A stretch of 64,000 nucleotides of DNA from Thermodesulfobacteriota bacterium. Its GTDB lineage: Bacteria; Desulfobacterota; QYQD01. The translations under genes were made by a program, and so were the position numbers. The first letter of the stretch is position 1, and each line of letters begins with the position of its first letter. Below the pieces are notes generated by a model. That model did no database searches and was not told the origin of the DNA. It worked only from the letters and a program-made list of their open reading frames with translations. This document shows positions 35,171 to 44,210 of this stretch, in pieces. The stretch covers positions 10,791 through 74,790 of the forward strand of contig JAVHLC010000009.1 of the NCBI GenBank assembly GCA_031082315.1, given 5' to 3'.

Positions 35171-35593
35171 TTATTCTCCTCGTTCTCCACGTAGCGGACT
35201 CGGCCCGAGCTTCTCTATCCGCTCCACCATCTCTTTTGCCACCTCGGCAAAGCGCCCGCCCTGAGCCGCAGACATGTTGTACATCTCCACCCTTTCCGGC
35301 TCAATGCCCAGGTCGCGCAGGAGCCCTTTAACGTATTGAACCCGTTTTTTCGCCTTGAGATTTCCGGTCTGGAAATGGCATTCCCCTTCCAGGCAACCGG
35401 CCACATAGACACCATCCGCCCCCTCTTCCAAGGCCCTGAGGATGTGAATAATATCCACCCGTCCGGTGCACGGAACGCGTACGATCCGAACATTGGATGG
35501 GTATTGCAGTCGCGCTGAGCCTGCCAGGTCAGCCGCAGAATAGGCTCAATACTTGCAGCAGAAAGCTACGATAACTGGAGTAAAGTCTTTCAA
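35171..35593 (-). CDS. mvhD: Selenocysteine-containing MvhD-like [2Fe-2S] subunit, copy 1
   Basis: 140 residues if UGA 35546-35548 is read as Sec16. MvhD carries electrons into HdrA. The frame upstream of the visible GTG (35458) reads without other stops through SAADLAGSARLQYPSNVRIV, RVPCTGRVDIIHILRALEEG and GVYVAGCLEGECHFQTGNLK, all MvhD hallmarks. At the CxxC-type site it reads FCCKY-UGA-AYSAAD, where the other two copies here have CTYCTYTAAD and [10 protein letters not shown], so UGA stands for the second Cys. The start is TTG (35591-35593), with AAGGCGGCAGG ahead, overlapping the hdrA-1 stop (TTGA). A gene finder that ignores Sec would keep only the C-terminal 95 residues or nothing. Confidence 0.85.
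35506..35548 (-). ncRNA. SECIS-like hairpin of mvhD-1
   Basis: Downstream of the UGA (35546-35548) lies GCUGACC-UGGCA-GGCUCAGC: 7 bp with one bulged C and a G as the second apical-loop base, about 19 nt after the UGA. It fits the usual 16-37 nt window for bacterial SECIS. Weaker than the other three. Confidence 0.55.
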
Positions 35594-38500
35594 CCTGCCG
35601 CCTTTCTCAACAAGGCCCTGCATCCGGCAATGACCTGTTTATCTGTAAGATACTTGAAACTGATGGCTTTGGCCGGACACTCGGCCACGCATATTCCGCA
35701 GCCCTGACAACTGGCCGGATCGATCTCGGCTTTGCCCTCTGCGTTGATGGCCGGGACATGATAAGGACATAGTCTGACGCAGGTCAGGCAGGACACACAA
35801 AGGTCCGGGCTGACGGAGGCCACCACACCCTCGATCTCGCGGCACCCTTTGGCCAGCAGGGCCCCGGCCCGTCCCGCTGCCGCTTTGGCCTGAGCGATAC
35901 TCTCCTCCATGGGCTTGGGATAGTGCGCCATGCCGCAGACGAAAACCCCCTCGGTCGTCAGGTCGACCGGCCTCAGTTTCATGTGGGCTTCGATGAAGAA
36001 GCCGTCATCGTTAACCGGCACCTTAAACATCTCCGCCAGCTTCTTCTGCCCGGTTGACTCGATCGCAGTGGCCAGAGAGACGAAATCAGGATAGATCTCC
36101 AGAGTCTCGCCAAGAAGCCGATCGGTCACCGCCACCTTCAGACGAGCGGCGCCGCCAGCGCCGGTTACCGACTCCACCCGGGGTTTGTCCGCCGGATCGT
36201 AGCGCAGGAAGATGACTCCCTGCTCCCTCGCCTGGCGGTAGAGGTCCTCCCGTTTGCCGTAGGTGCGCACGTCGCGGTAGAGGATGTAGACCTCTATTTT
36301 CGGATTCAGCCTCTTCAATTCCAGGGCGTTGGCTGTGCTGTGCGTGCAACATATCCGGCTGCAATACGGGCGGTGCTCGTCACGGGAGCCGACACACTGA
36401 ATGAAGACAGCCGATTGCGCTTGCTTGATCCTGCCCGGTTCTCGGGCTATGACCTGATCCAGCTCGACCCCTTGATAGACATTTGGATCTTGTCCGGCCA
36501 GGTATTCTTCCGTCCTTGCCGGCCCGGCGCCGGTAGCCAGAATGGCCGCACCATGTTCAATCTTGCGTGTGCTGCCGTCCCCACCGGACACTACCGTCGT
36601 CTCAAAATTTCCCACCGAACCGGTAACGTTCTTGATCGTAGTCTGGAGGTAAACCTGTACGCGTTCGTGGGCTGTGACGGCCTCAACCAGGCCGGCTACG
36701 TAGGACTGGATATCTTCTCCCTGCCATGTCCGCCGCAACGAGGTCGCCTGGCCGCCGAGGTACTGGTCCCTCTCTACCAGATGCACGGTGTGGCCCTGGT
36801 CAGCCAGCTCCAGAGCGCTGACCATGCCCGCCACGCCGCCTCCCACTACAAGAACGTCCCTGCTGGCGGGCAGCTTCATGCCGGGCAGAGCCTCGGCCAG
36901 ACGCATCTTGGCCACAGCCATACGAATCAGGTCTTTGGCCTTTTCTGTAGCTGCTTCCGGCTCACTCCGATGCACCCACGATCCCTGATCCCGAATATTC
37001 ACCAGCTCAAATAGAAACTTATTCAGTCCGGCTTCACGCAGCGTCTGCTGAAAGATAGGCTCATGCGTGCGCGGGCTGCAGGAGGCTACCACAACCCGGT
37101 TGAGCCCGTGCTCTTTGATGACGGCCTTCATCTTTTCCTGGGTGTCCTGAGAACACGTGAAGAGGTTGGACTCGACGTAGGCCACACCAGGAAGGCTGCC
37201 GGCGTAGGCCCTCACGCCTTCGACATCGATCACGCCGCCGATGTTGATGCCGCAATGGCACACAAAGACGCCCACCTGCGGTTCTTCTCCGGTGACGTCC
37301 AACTCCGCAGGATAGCTCTTTTCCTGCGACATGGTATGTCTCACCTCGCTAAGGAGGGTAGATGCTCCGCAGGCGGCGGCGCTCGCTTCCATGACCGACT
37401 GGGGGATGTCCTTCGGCCCTTCGGACGCCCCGCAGACATAGATACCCGGACGCGAGGCGGCGACGGGAGAAAGGTCTCCGGTTGCCACAAAACCGTATTG
37501 ATCCACATCCACATCCAGCCGTTCCGACAGATCAACCATGTCCGGCGCCGGCTTGAGGCCCACGGACAGGACCACCATATCAAAAGGCTCCGCGCTTATT
37601 CGACCGTCCTCGGTGGCATACCGGAGCAAGAGCCCCCCATCCTCAAGAGGACTGATATTCTGGATACGGGAACGGATAAAGCGAACGCCGGATTCCTCTT
37701 CCGCTCGTCTGTAGTACTTATCGAAATCCTTGCCTGAGGTGCGCATGTCCATGAAGAAGATAGCCGTGTCCAGCGGTTCCGCGCTGTGCTCCTTGGCAAT
37801 GACCGCCTCCTTGATCGCGTACATGCAGCAGACCGCTGAACAGTAACGGTTGGTCCTGTCCCTCGATCCTACGCACTGTAGCCAGGCGATCTTCTTCGGG
37901 GGATTCCCGTCGGAGGGTCGCACCAGGTGGCCGCGGTAGGGGCCGGTAGCGCTCAGAATCCGCTCAAATTCCACACTCGTCACCACGTTGGGGGAATTGG
38001 CATACTGAAACACCGTACCCTGCGACAGACCGCAGCCCGTGGCCACGACAATAGAACCCACCTCAAACGTTACTTCTCGGTCGGTCTGGGTCAGATCGAC
38101 GGCCTGCGTGGGACAGTATTTGGCACAGGCCCCGCACCGCCCCGGCTTGTTGAGCCAGATGCAGTTTACAGGATCAATTGCGTATTTCAAGGGAACGGCC
38201 TGGGGATATTGAATGTAAGCCGCCTTTCTGACGGCAAGGCCGGCGTTGAACTCGTCTTTCACCTTCTTTGGACACTTCTCGGCGCAAGTCCCGCAGGCAA
38301 TGCACTTCGTCTCGTCTATGTACCGCGGATGCCGTACGATCCTGACTTTGAAGCGGCCTGCCGTACCGGAGACCTCCTTCACCTCTGAAAGTGTCAGAAT
38401 CTCGATGTTCAGGTGCCTTCCGCATTCCACCAGTTTCGGTGAGAGTATGCACATAGAGCAGTCATTCGTTGGAAAGGTCTTGTCAAGCTGGGCCATCACG

Positions 38501-38649
38501 CCGCCGATGGCCGCCGACCGCTCCACGAGATAGACAAAAAAGCCGGACTCCGCCAGGTCAAGCGCCGCTTGAACGCCGGCGATTCCGCCGCCGATAACCA
38601 GTACCGAACCTACTTTGGGCTGGGGAATGCTAGTCACCTTACTTACCAC
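35590..38649 (-). CDS. hdrA: HdrA-like double-FAD electron-bifurcating subunit, copy 1
   Basis: 1019 residues. Two flavin modules in one chain. First FAD site [18 protein letters not shown] (about 16-33) with the HdrA motif TNDCSMCILSPKLVE (Cys64, Cys67), ferredoxin-like CIACGTCAEKCPKK and CGACAKYCPTQAV. Then the HdrA N-terminal-type module [14 protein letters not shown] (about 455), a second FAD site VLVVGGGVAGMVSALELA (about 598), and two C-terminal 4Fe-4S ferredoxin motifs (CVSCLTCVRLCPYHVP, CQGCGICVAECPAKAI). Methanogen HdrA, about 660 residues, has only one FAD module. Start GTG overlaps the preceding hdrC by 11 bp. Followed by mvhD-1 (TTGA overlap). Confidence 0.93.
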   Translation of the reverse strand: MVSKVTSIPQPKVGSVLVIGGGIAGVQAALDLAESGFFVYLVERSAAIGGVMAQLDKTFPTNDCSMCILSPKLVECGRHLNIEILTLSEVKEVSGTAGRFKVRIVRHPRYIDETKCIACGTCAEKCPKKVKDEFNAGLAVRKAAYIQYPQAVPLKYAIDPVNCIWLNKPGRCGACAKYCPTQAVDLTQTDREVTFEVGSIVVATGCGLSQGTVFQYANSPNVVTSVEFERILSATGPYRGHLVRPSDGNPPKKIAWLQCVGSRDRTNRYCSAVCCMYAIKEAVIAKEHSAEPLDTAIFFMDMRTSGKDFDKYYRRAEEESGVRFIRSRIQNISPLEDGGLLLRYATEDGRISAEPFDMVVLSVGLKPAPDMVDLSERLDVDVDQYGFVATGDLSPVAASRPGIYVCGASEGPKDIPQSVMEASAAACGASTLLSEVRHTMSQEKSYPAELDVTGEEPQVGVFVCHCGINIGGVIDVEGVRAYAGSLPGVAYVESNLFTCSQDTQEKMKAVIKEHGLNRVVVASCSPRTHEPIFQQTLREAGLNKFLFELVNIRDQGSWVHRSEPEAATEKAKDLIRMAVAKMRLAEALPGMKLPASRDVLVVGGGVAGMVSALELADQGHTVHLVERDQYLGGQATSLRRTWQGEDIQSYVAGLVEAVTAHERVQVYLQTTIKNVTGSVGNFETTVVSGGDGSTRKIEHGAAILATGAGPARTEEYLAGQDPNVYQGVELDQVIAREPGRIKQAQSAVFIQCVGSRDEHRPYCSRICCTHSTANALELKRLNPKIEVYILYRDVRTYGKREDLYRQAREQGVIFLRYDPADKPRVESVTGAGGAARLKVAVTDRLLGETLEIYPDFVSLATAIESTGQKKLAEMFKVPVNDDGFFIEAHMKLRPVDLTTEGVFVCGMAHYPKPMEESIAQAKAAAGRAGALLAKGCREIEGVVASVSPDLCVSCLTCVRLCPYHVPAINAEGKAEIDPASCQGCGICVAECPAKAISFKYLTDKQVIAGCRALLRKAAG

Positions 38650-39121
38650 CTATGCAGTGAGCGCATGCATCCCGAAGGAGTTCTTCGCGATTCAGAGGCT
38701 GCTTCTGTCCTTTCTCGCCGAGAAAAGAATTCAGCATCTCAGTCCTGAACTGCTGTCCAAGCCTTTCAAGCTGTTGCCATCTGGCCAGGAACGACTTGGG
38801 GATGTAGCCGTTTTCGACGGCCATCTGCCGGAGAATGACCATGGCTTCGCTGAATCTCACGTCCTGCGGGCAGACAAAGGAGCAGGTATTACAGAGAGAG
38901 CAATACCATATGGTATCCGAAGACAAGACCTGATGCTTCTGCCCGAGAAGGATCATGTGAATGATCTTGCGAGGGTCAAAACCTTCCCGGACCCCGCTTA
39001 CCGGGCAACTGGCCGTACATGTACCACAGGCAAAACAACGTTTGATATTGTCCCCGCCCAACCTTCGGGCCAGGTCGAATTTGAATTGCGGATCAATCTC
39101 GCTCTTGGTCATAGCCGACAT
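38639..39121 (-). CDS. hdrC: HdrC-like [4Fe-4S] subunit
   Basis: 160 residues from the ATG at 39121 (GGAG 6 nt ahead; an upstream TTG is less likely). Two CxxCxxCxxxCP motifs of the HdrC kind: CFACGTCTASCPVSG (about 35-49) and CSLCNTCSFVCPQDV (about 80-94). Helical end. Partner HdrB is not adjacent; the only hdrB of the cluster is 3.7 kb upstream, so several modules may share it or this HdrC may dock to HdrA directly. Confidence 0.9.
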   Translation of the reverse strand: MSAMTKSEIDPQFKFDLARRLGGDNIKRCFACGTCTASCPVSGVREGFDPRKIIHMILLGQKHQVLSSDTIWYCSLCNTCSFVCPQDVRFSEAMVILRQMAVENGYIPKSFLARWQQLERLGQQFRTEMLNSFLGEKGQKQPLNREELLRDACAHCIGGK

Positions 39122-39134
39122 ACTAGTCTCCAAT

Positions 39135-39182
39135 CTGTTACCCGTTGACCGTTATCCGTTGTCCGCCGGTGAACGGTGAACA
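39135..39182. repeat. GTTCACC/GTTGACC heptamer palindrome
   Basis: GTTACCCGTTGACCGTTATC CGTTGTCC on the left, GCCGGTGAACGGTGAACAC on the right: 7-bp units, inverted. Lies in the 62-bp gap between mvhD-2 and hdrC, inside the operon. Confidence 0.75.
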
Positions 39183-39183
39183 C

Positions 39184-39648
39184 TCATTTTAGCGGGTTCG
39201 CCCCCAGTTTTTCCGCCCGTTCGGTCATCTCTTTGACTGCCCGGACAAAACCATGAGGATCTGACGCACCGATATAAAACATCTCCAGGCGGTCACCGCC
39301 TAGGCCGATTTCCTCCAAAAGCGTCTTGGCATAAGCTACCCGCTCTGCGGCCCGCAAATTTCCTTCAACAAAGTGGCAACTGCCTACCTCGCAGCCCCCG
39401 ACGAATACAGTATCCGCTCCAGCCTCAAAGGCCTTCAATATGTGCTCGATAGATATTCTGCCCGTGCATGGATACTTCACGATCCGGACCGTCGGCGGAT
39501 ATTGCAGCCGCTGGGATCCGGCCATGTCCGCGGCCGTATAGGTGCAGTACGTGCATACCAGTGCCTCGATCTTAGGCTGAAATCCCTTTGAGGTCTCAGG
39601 TGTCTCGCCCGTCACATTCGTGGCCGGGACTGCCGGTTGTGGTTCCAT
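39184..39648 (-). CDS. mvhD: MvhD-like [2Fe-2S] subunit, copy 2 (all Cys)
   Basis: 154 residues from the ATG at 39648 (AAGGAAAG ahead). Cys motif CTYCTYTAADMAGSQRLQYP (about 33-52), CTGRISIEHILKAFE, and FVGGCEVGSCHFVEGNLR (about 84-101). All positions that are Sec in the other two MvhD are Cys here, which makes it the internal reference. Preceded by hdrA-2 and followed by the hdrC/hdrA-1 pair. Confidence 0.92.
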   Translation of the reverse strand: MEPQPAVPATNVTGETPETSKGFQPKIEALVCTYCTYTAADMAGSQRLQYPPTVRIVKYPCTGRISIEHILKAFEAGADTVFVGGCEVGSCHFVEGNLRAAERVAYAKTLLEEIGLGGDRLEMFYIGASDPHGFVRAVKEMTERAEKLGANPLK

Positions 39649-39667
39649 ATTCTGTCTTTCCTTCCTT

Positions 39668-42600
39668 TCAGCTCGCCGCCCGGTCAAGCTCGTACAGCGC
39701 GCCTATCTTGGCAACGTACTGTTCATCCGTATTGTGCCCGACGGTGATCGCCCCGCGCGGACAAGCACTGGCGCAATTGCCGCAACCCTGGCAGGCGGCA
39801 GCATCGATAACAATCACTCCCTCGTCCTCATCGAACCGGGGCACTCCGTAGGGACAGGTGCGGACACAGGTCAGGCATGCGATACATTTCTCCGCATCAA
39901 CGTGTGCCACATCCCCGCCGGCAAGCATCCTCTTCTTGGACAAAATGGTACACGCCCTGGAAACCGCGCCCTTGGCCTGCGCGATGGACTCGTCCACAAA
40001 CTTGGGGCCGTGTGCCAGACCGCACAGGAAGAAGCCCGAGTTGGCGAAATCAAGCGGCCTCAGCTTGAGGTGCGCCTCCATGAAGAAGCCGTCCTGGTCC
40101 ACGGGCAGCTTGAGAACCCCGGCCAGCTCGGTGCTGTCCCCCTGCGGCCTTACGGCCGCGCTCAATACCAGGCGGTCCGCCCTGAGTGCCAGTTCCGTCC
40201 CGAGGTTCTGGTCGTAGACACTCACCGTGAGATGCCCGTTCCCGCTCGTAATCTCAGGTTTCCTTTCCGGTTCGTAGCGGATGAATCTCACACCCTCTTC
40301 GCGGGCCTTCTTGTAGTACAGCTCCTTAAAACCAAAGGTCCTCATGTCCCTGAACAGGACATAGACATTCATACCGGGATTCAATTCTTTCAGCTTGCGG
40401 CTGTTCTTTACGGCGGCCGTGCAACAGATCCGGCTGCAGTAAGGGTGCTCCTCGTCCCTGGAGCCGACACACTGTATCATAACCACGTCCCGGATGCCCT
40501 TCAGATCACCCGCGTCACCGGCCAGTTGCTGTTCCAGCTCTCTTTGGGTGAGAACGCGGTCGTCCTGACCATACAGGTACTCCTGAGGTTTGTACTCCTG
40601 TCCACCTGTGGCTATGATGGCTGCCCCATAGGAGATACTGATCCTCTGACCGTCTGCGCCGATGGTGCTCTTGAACTGACCGACATGACCACCATAGTCA
40701 AGAACCCTGGCATTCGTATACACGGTAATGAGCGGGTTTTCCTTCACCTTCCGGACCAGCCGTCCCACGTACTCCGCCGGGTTCGTGCCGTCCTCCGTAT
40801 AGTGGATCAACCTGGCGTTGCCGCCCAGCTCGGCCGTCTGCTCCACGAGGCATGTCTCGTAGCCGTTTTCGGCCAGCCCCAGGGCCGCCGTGAGACCTGC
40901 CACGCCGCCTCCGACGACAAGTGCCTTCGGCGTCACCTCGAAAGGCGTGTCCGCAAGCGGTTCCAGGCGAGCGGCCCGGGCCACGGACATCCGCACCAGA
41001 TCCTTGGCCTTGCTGGTGGCTTCCCGGGCGTGACCGGCATGTACCCATGAAGCCTGATCGCGGATGTTGGCCATTTCGAAGAGATACTTGTTGAGGCCGG
41101 CTTCCCGCAGCGTATCCTGAAAGAGGGGCTCGTGGGTGCGCGGCGAGCAGGAGGCTACAACCACGCGGTTCAGTCCCTGCTCTTCGATAGCTTTTTTCAT
41201 CTCCTGCTGGCTATCCGTGGAGCAGGTAAAAAGGTAATTTGTCGCATACACCACGCCGGGCAAGGACTTTGCGTACTCAGCCACCTCTTTGACATCGATC
41301 ACACCCGCGATATTGATGCCGCAGTGACAGACGAAGACGCCGATACGCGGCTCCTGGCCTTGAACGTCCTTCTCCTCCGGGTGAGATTTTTCGCTGATCA
41401 TGGTGCCCCTGGCATCCGCCAGAAGGGCTGCCGCTGCTCCCGCCGCGCTGCTGGCCTGGGCAACGGTATCCGGTATGTCCTTCGGGCTCTGGAAAGCGCC
41501 GCTGACGAAAAAGCCTTCCCGCGAGGTAGAGACAAGATCCAGCGGCTGCGTCCGGCAGAAACCGAACTCGTTCAGCGCGACGCCGAGTTTGCCAGCCAGT
41601 TTCTGAAAGCTCGAATGGGGACGAAGCCCCACGGACAGCACCACCAGGTCAAAGACCTCGGTCTGGATGCGCCCTGAGGCGTCCAGGAAGCTGATCTCCA
41701 GCGTCTTGTCCTGCGGGTTTTCCACTACTCTCGAAACCATGGACCGGATATAACGCACACCCTGCGACCGGGCTCGTTCGTAGTACCGATCGAATCCCTT
41801 GCCCTGGGCACGAATGTCGATATAGAAGATGCTCGGTTCTATCCCCGGGTCATGGTCCCTCGAAATGAGGGCCTGCTTCGTGGCGTACATGCAGCAGACG
41901 TAGGAACAGTATTCACAACCCACCGTCGCGTCCCGCGAACCCACGCACTGAATCCAGGCGATTCTCTGCGGTTTCGTCCCGTCGGAAGGCCGCTGAATGT
42001 GGCCTTCGAAGGGGCCGCCGGCCGACAGAACACGCTCGTAGTCCAAGCTGGTCAATACGTTGGCATAGCGGCCGTACCCATACTCGCCCTTGAGCCGCGC
42101 GTTGAACGTCTCAAAGCCGGGGGAGAGAATGACGGCGCCGGCGGCGAACTCTACGATCTCATCCTGTTGCTCGAAGTTGATGGCCTGGTTCGGACAGAAC
42201 TTCTCGCAGGCACGGCACCGTCCCGTCTTGAAGTATATGCACTTGTCCTTGTCGATGGTATAGACGAGAGGAATGGCCTGGGCAAAACTCAAGTAGATGG
42301 CCTTCCTGTATCCCAGCCCCTGGTTGAAGGCGTCGCGCACTTTCTTGGGACATTTGCTGGCGCACAGACCGCAGCCGATACATTTTTGCGGGTCAACGTA
42401 GCGAGCCTTCTTCCTGACGCTCACGCGGAAGTCCCCCGGGTTCCCCAGAACGTCGACAACTTCGGCGTAGCTCAAGATCTCGATGTTCGGATTCTTCGCC
42501 ACCTCGATGAGCTTCGGCGATATCATGCAGGTTGAACAGTCGTTCGTGGGAAAGGTCTTGTCCAACTGGGCCATAACCCCGCCGATGCTGGGCCGCTCTT

Positions 42601-42727
42601 CCACAAGATACACTTTGAATCCCGAGTTGGCAGCGTCGAGGGCCGACTGCATTCCGGAGATACCTCCGCCGACCACCACTATGGCACCAGTCTTTCCGCT
42701 TGTGCCCGACTCTCCCTGCTTAACCAT
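39668..42727 (-). CDS. hdrA: HdrA-like double-FAD electron-bifurcating subunit, copy 2
   Basis: 1019 residues from the ATG at 42727 (AGGAGAG 8 nt ahead; an upstream TTG start at 42766 is unlikely). First FAD site VVVGGGISGMQSALDAA, then TNDCSTCMISPKLIE (Cys64, Cys67), CIGCGLCASKCPKKVR, CRACEKFCPNQAI. Second half: [17 protein letters not shown], second FAD site LVVGGGVAGLTAALGLAENG, C-terminal ferredoxin motifs CIACLTCVRTCPYGVP and CQGCGNCASACPRGAI. Follows hdrB/hdrC, so it forms a full HdrABC with MetFV-3 upstream. Confidence 0.94.
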   Translation of the reverse strand: MVKQGESGTSGKTGAIVVVGGGISGMQSALDAANSGFKVYLVEERPSIGGVMAQLDKTFPTNDCSTCMISPKLIEVAKNPNIEILSYAEVVDVLGNPGDFRVSVRKKARYVDPQKCIGCGLCASKCPKKVRDAFNQGLGYRKAIYLSFAQAIPLVYTIDKDKCIYFKTGRCRACEKFCPNQAINFEQQDEIVEFAAGAVILSPGFETFNARLKGEYGYGRYANVLTSLDYERVLSAGGPFEGHIQRPSDGTKPQRIAWIQCVGSRDATVGCEYCSYVCCMYATKQALISRDHDPGIEPSIFYIDIRAQGKGFDRYYERARSQGVRYIRSMVSRVVENPQDKTLEISFLDASGRIQTEVFDLVVLSVGLRPHSSFQKLAGKLGVALNEFGFCRTQPLDLVSTSREGFFVSGAFQSPKDIPDTVAQASSAAGAAAALLADARGTMISEKSHPEEKDVQGQEPRIGVFVCHCGINIAGVIDVKEVAEYAKSLPGVVYATNYLFTCSTDSQQEMKKAIEEQGLNRVVVASCSPRTHEPLFQDTLREAGLNKYLFEMANIRDQASWVHAGHAREATSKAKDLVRMSVARAARLEPLADTPFEVTPKALVVGGGVAGLTAALGLAENGYETCLVEQTAELGGNARLIHYTEDGTNPAEYVGRLVRKVKENPLITVYTNARVLDYGGHVGQFKSTIGADGQRISISYGAAIIATGGQEYKPQEYLYGQDDRVLTQRELEQQLAGDAGDLKGIRDVVMIQCVGSRDEEHPYCSRICCTAAVKNSRKLKELNPGMNVYVLFRDMRTFGFKELYYKKAREEGVRFIRYEPERKPEITSGNGHLTVSVYDQNLGTELALRADRLVLSAAVRPQGDSTELAGVLKLPVDQDGFFMEAHLKLRPLDFANSGFFLCGLAHGPKFVDESIAQAKGAVSRACTILSKKRMLAGGDVAHVDAEKCIACLTCVRTCPYGVPRFDEDEGVIVIDAAACQGCGNCASACPRGAITVGHNTDEQYVAKIGALYELDRAAS

Positions 42728-42791
42728 TACTGACACTCTCCTGCCTTCGCTCATGTGACTGTGCAAAAATAATCACTTCTCCCGATTTGAC

Positions 42792-43622
42792 TTAAGGCGC
42801 AAGCCCAGCCTGCGTCAGAAGGGCCGTAGGATCCACAAAGTGGCGGGAAAACCAGGTACTGACATCTCTATGTCCCATGGCCAGACCCATGAGCTCAGTA
42901 AAATAGAGGACGGGCAAGTAGTAATCGGTTCTCATGGCCTGGTTTATCTTGTCCTGATACATATCCAGATTGGCCTGGCACATCTGGCAGGACACGGCGA
43001 TACAGTTGGCCCCGGCCGCCACGGCCCGCTGGTACAGTCTCCCGACCAGTTCGAAAACCAGATCCTGCCTGGGAATGGCGTGGCTCGCTCCACAGCAGTC
43101 CGTTTTGTACGACCAGGGAACTACCTCGGCGCCGAGGCACGCCAGAATGCGGTCCATGCTCATCGGGTTTTCGCAGTCGTCGGCGTCCGTAATTTTAGGC
43201 GGCCGGCTGGACATACACCCGTAGTAACAAACGGCTCTTATCCCGGCAAGCGGCTTCGTCACCTTTCCTTTGATTATATTCAGTACTTCTTCGCGCCCCA
43301 TATAGTTGGCCAGGTCCCATATCCTGACGCGCCGTTCACCGGAAGCGGCATCCTTTTCGGCAACTTTGAGCCGGTTGTAGCAAAGGGGACAGGGCACCAC
43401 CAGATCACGACCTGCGCGGTCGGCTATAACCAGGTTCCTGCGTGGAAGGTCGATAGAAGCCCCATGGTCGATGCTGTGGGCGGAGCTGGCGCCGCAACAG
43501 CTCCAGTCCGCCAGCTCATCCAGACCGATCCCCAATTCCTGGCAGACAGCGTGGATCGATTCGCTGTAGTCTCTGGCCGTTCCTTCCAACGAGCAACCGG
43601 GGTAATAACTAACTTTTTCCAT
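42792..43622 (-). CDS. hdrB: HdrB-like subunit with two CCG domains
   Basis: 276 residues. Two cysteine-rich (CCG) domains that in HdrB hold noncubane [4Fe-4S] clusters: CCGASSAHSID with CPLCYNRLK (about 42-85), and DCCGASHAIPRQDL with CQMCQANLD (about 184-225). The N-terminal YYPGCSLEGTARDY is typical. The only HdrB in the window. Directly after hdrC; the 64-bp gap to hdrA-2 holds its ribosome site. Confidence 0.95.
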   Translation of the reverse strand: MEKVSYYPGCSLEGTARDYSESIHAVCQELGIGLDELADWSCCGASSAHSIDHGASIDLPRRNLVIADRAGRDLVVPCPLCYNRLKVAEKDAASGERRVRIWDLANYMGREEVLNIIKGKVTKPLAGIRAVCYYGCMSSRPPKITDADDCENPMSMDRILACLGAEVVPWSYKTDCCGASHAIPRQDLVFELVGRLYQRAVAAGANCIAVSCQMCQANLDMYQDKINQAMRTDYYLPVLYFTELMGLAMGHRDVSTWFSRHFVDPTALLTQAGLAP

Positions 43623-43631
43623 AGGTGCCTA

Positions 43632-44210
43632 CTATTTCAAGATTTCCCTGATCTCTGTCTTGCCCTTGATACCCTTGGGGAAGAGGCGCATGCGGCCCTT
43701 CTTGAACATGGCCCAACCGAGGGCGAGTTCTTCGCCGAGGGTTTTGTCTTCCAGTTTGGCCTTCAGCTCCCCGCTCTCCCTCAGGTAGGTTCCCACGAGA
43801 CCGGCTTCGAATACCCGGCCCCGTCTCCTTATCTCGTTCAAAAACGCCCTGTGAAAGACGTATGTCTTGGGCTGCGGAATCTCCATTCCGCTCCGGATCG
43901 CCGTTTCCTTGAGGTAGTCCATTATTCCGGCCACATCTACCGCGTTCGGACAACGGGTGGTGCACGTCTCACAACCCGAACAGACCCAGACCGTGTTGCA
44001 CGCGAGAACCCGCTCCCGCTGTCCCATCTGAACCAGACGAATCACCTGATCGGGGTAGATGTCCATAGCGAAAGTCAGGGGACAGCCGACCGTGCACTTT
44101 TTGCACTGGTAGCACGCGGAGACTTTGACCCCGCTCTCACTTTCCACCGTCGCCAGCCACGTGGGCTCTATGCGCATCGCGTTTTCCATGTATCCATCCC
44201 GTGCGGTCAA
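43632..44210 (-). CDS. hdrC: HdrC-like [4Fe-4S] subunit
   Basis: 192 residues. Two ferredoxin motifs CYQCKKCTVGCPLTF (about 32-46) and CSGCETCTTRCPNAV (about 72-86), then a helical region rich in basic residues. It overlaps metF-3 by 4 bp and precedes hdrB, giving the order metV-metF-hdrC-hdrB-hdrA-mvhD, as in the Moorella metFV-hdr-mvh locus. Confidence 0.94.
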   Translation of the reverse strand: MTARDGYMENAMRIEPTWLATVESESGVKVSACYQCKKCTVGCPLTFAMDIYPDQVIRLVQMGQRERVLACNTVWVCSGCETCTTRCPNAVDVAGIMDYLKETAIRSGMEIPQPKTYVFHRAFLNEIRRRGRVFEAGLVGTYLRESGELKAKLEDKTLGEELALGWAMFKKGRMRLFPKGIKGKTEIREILK

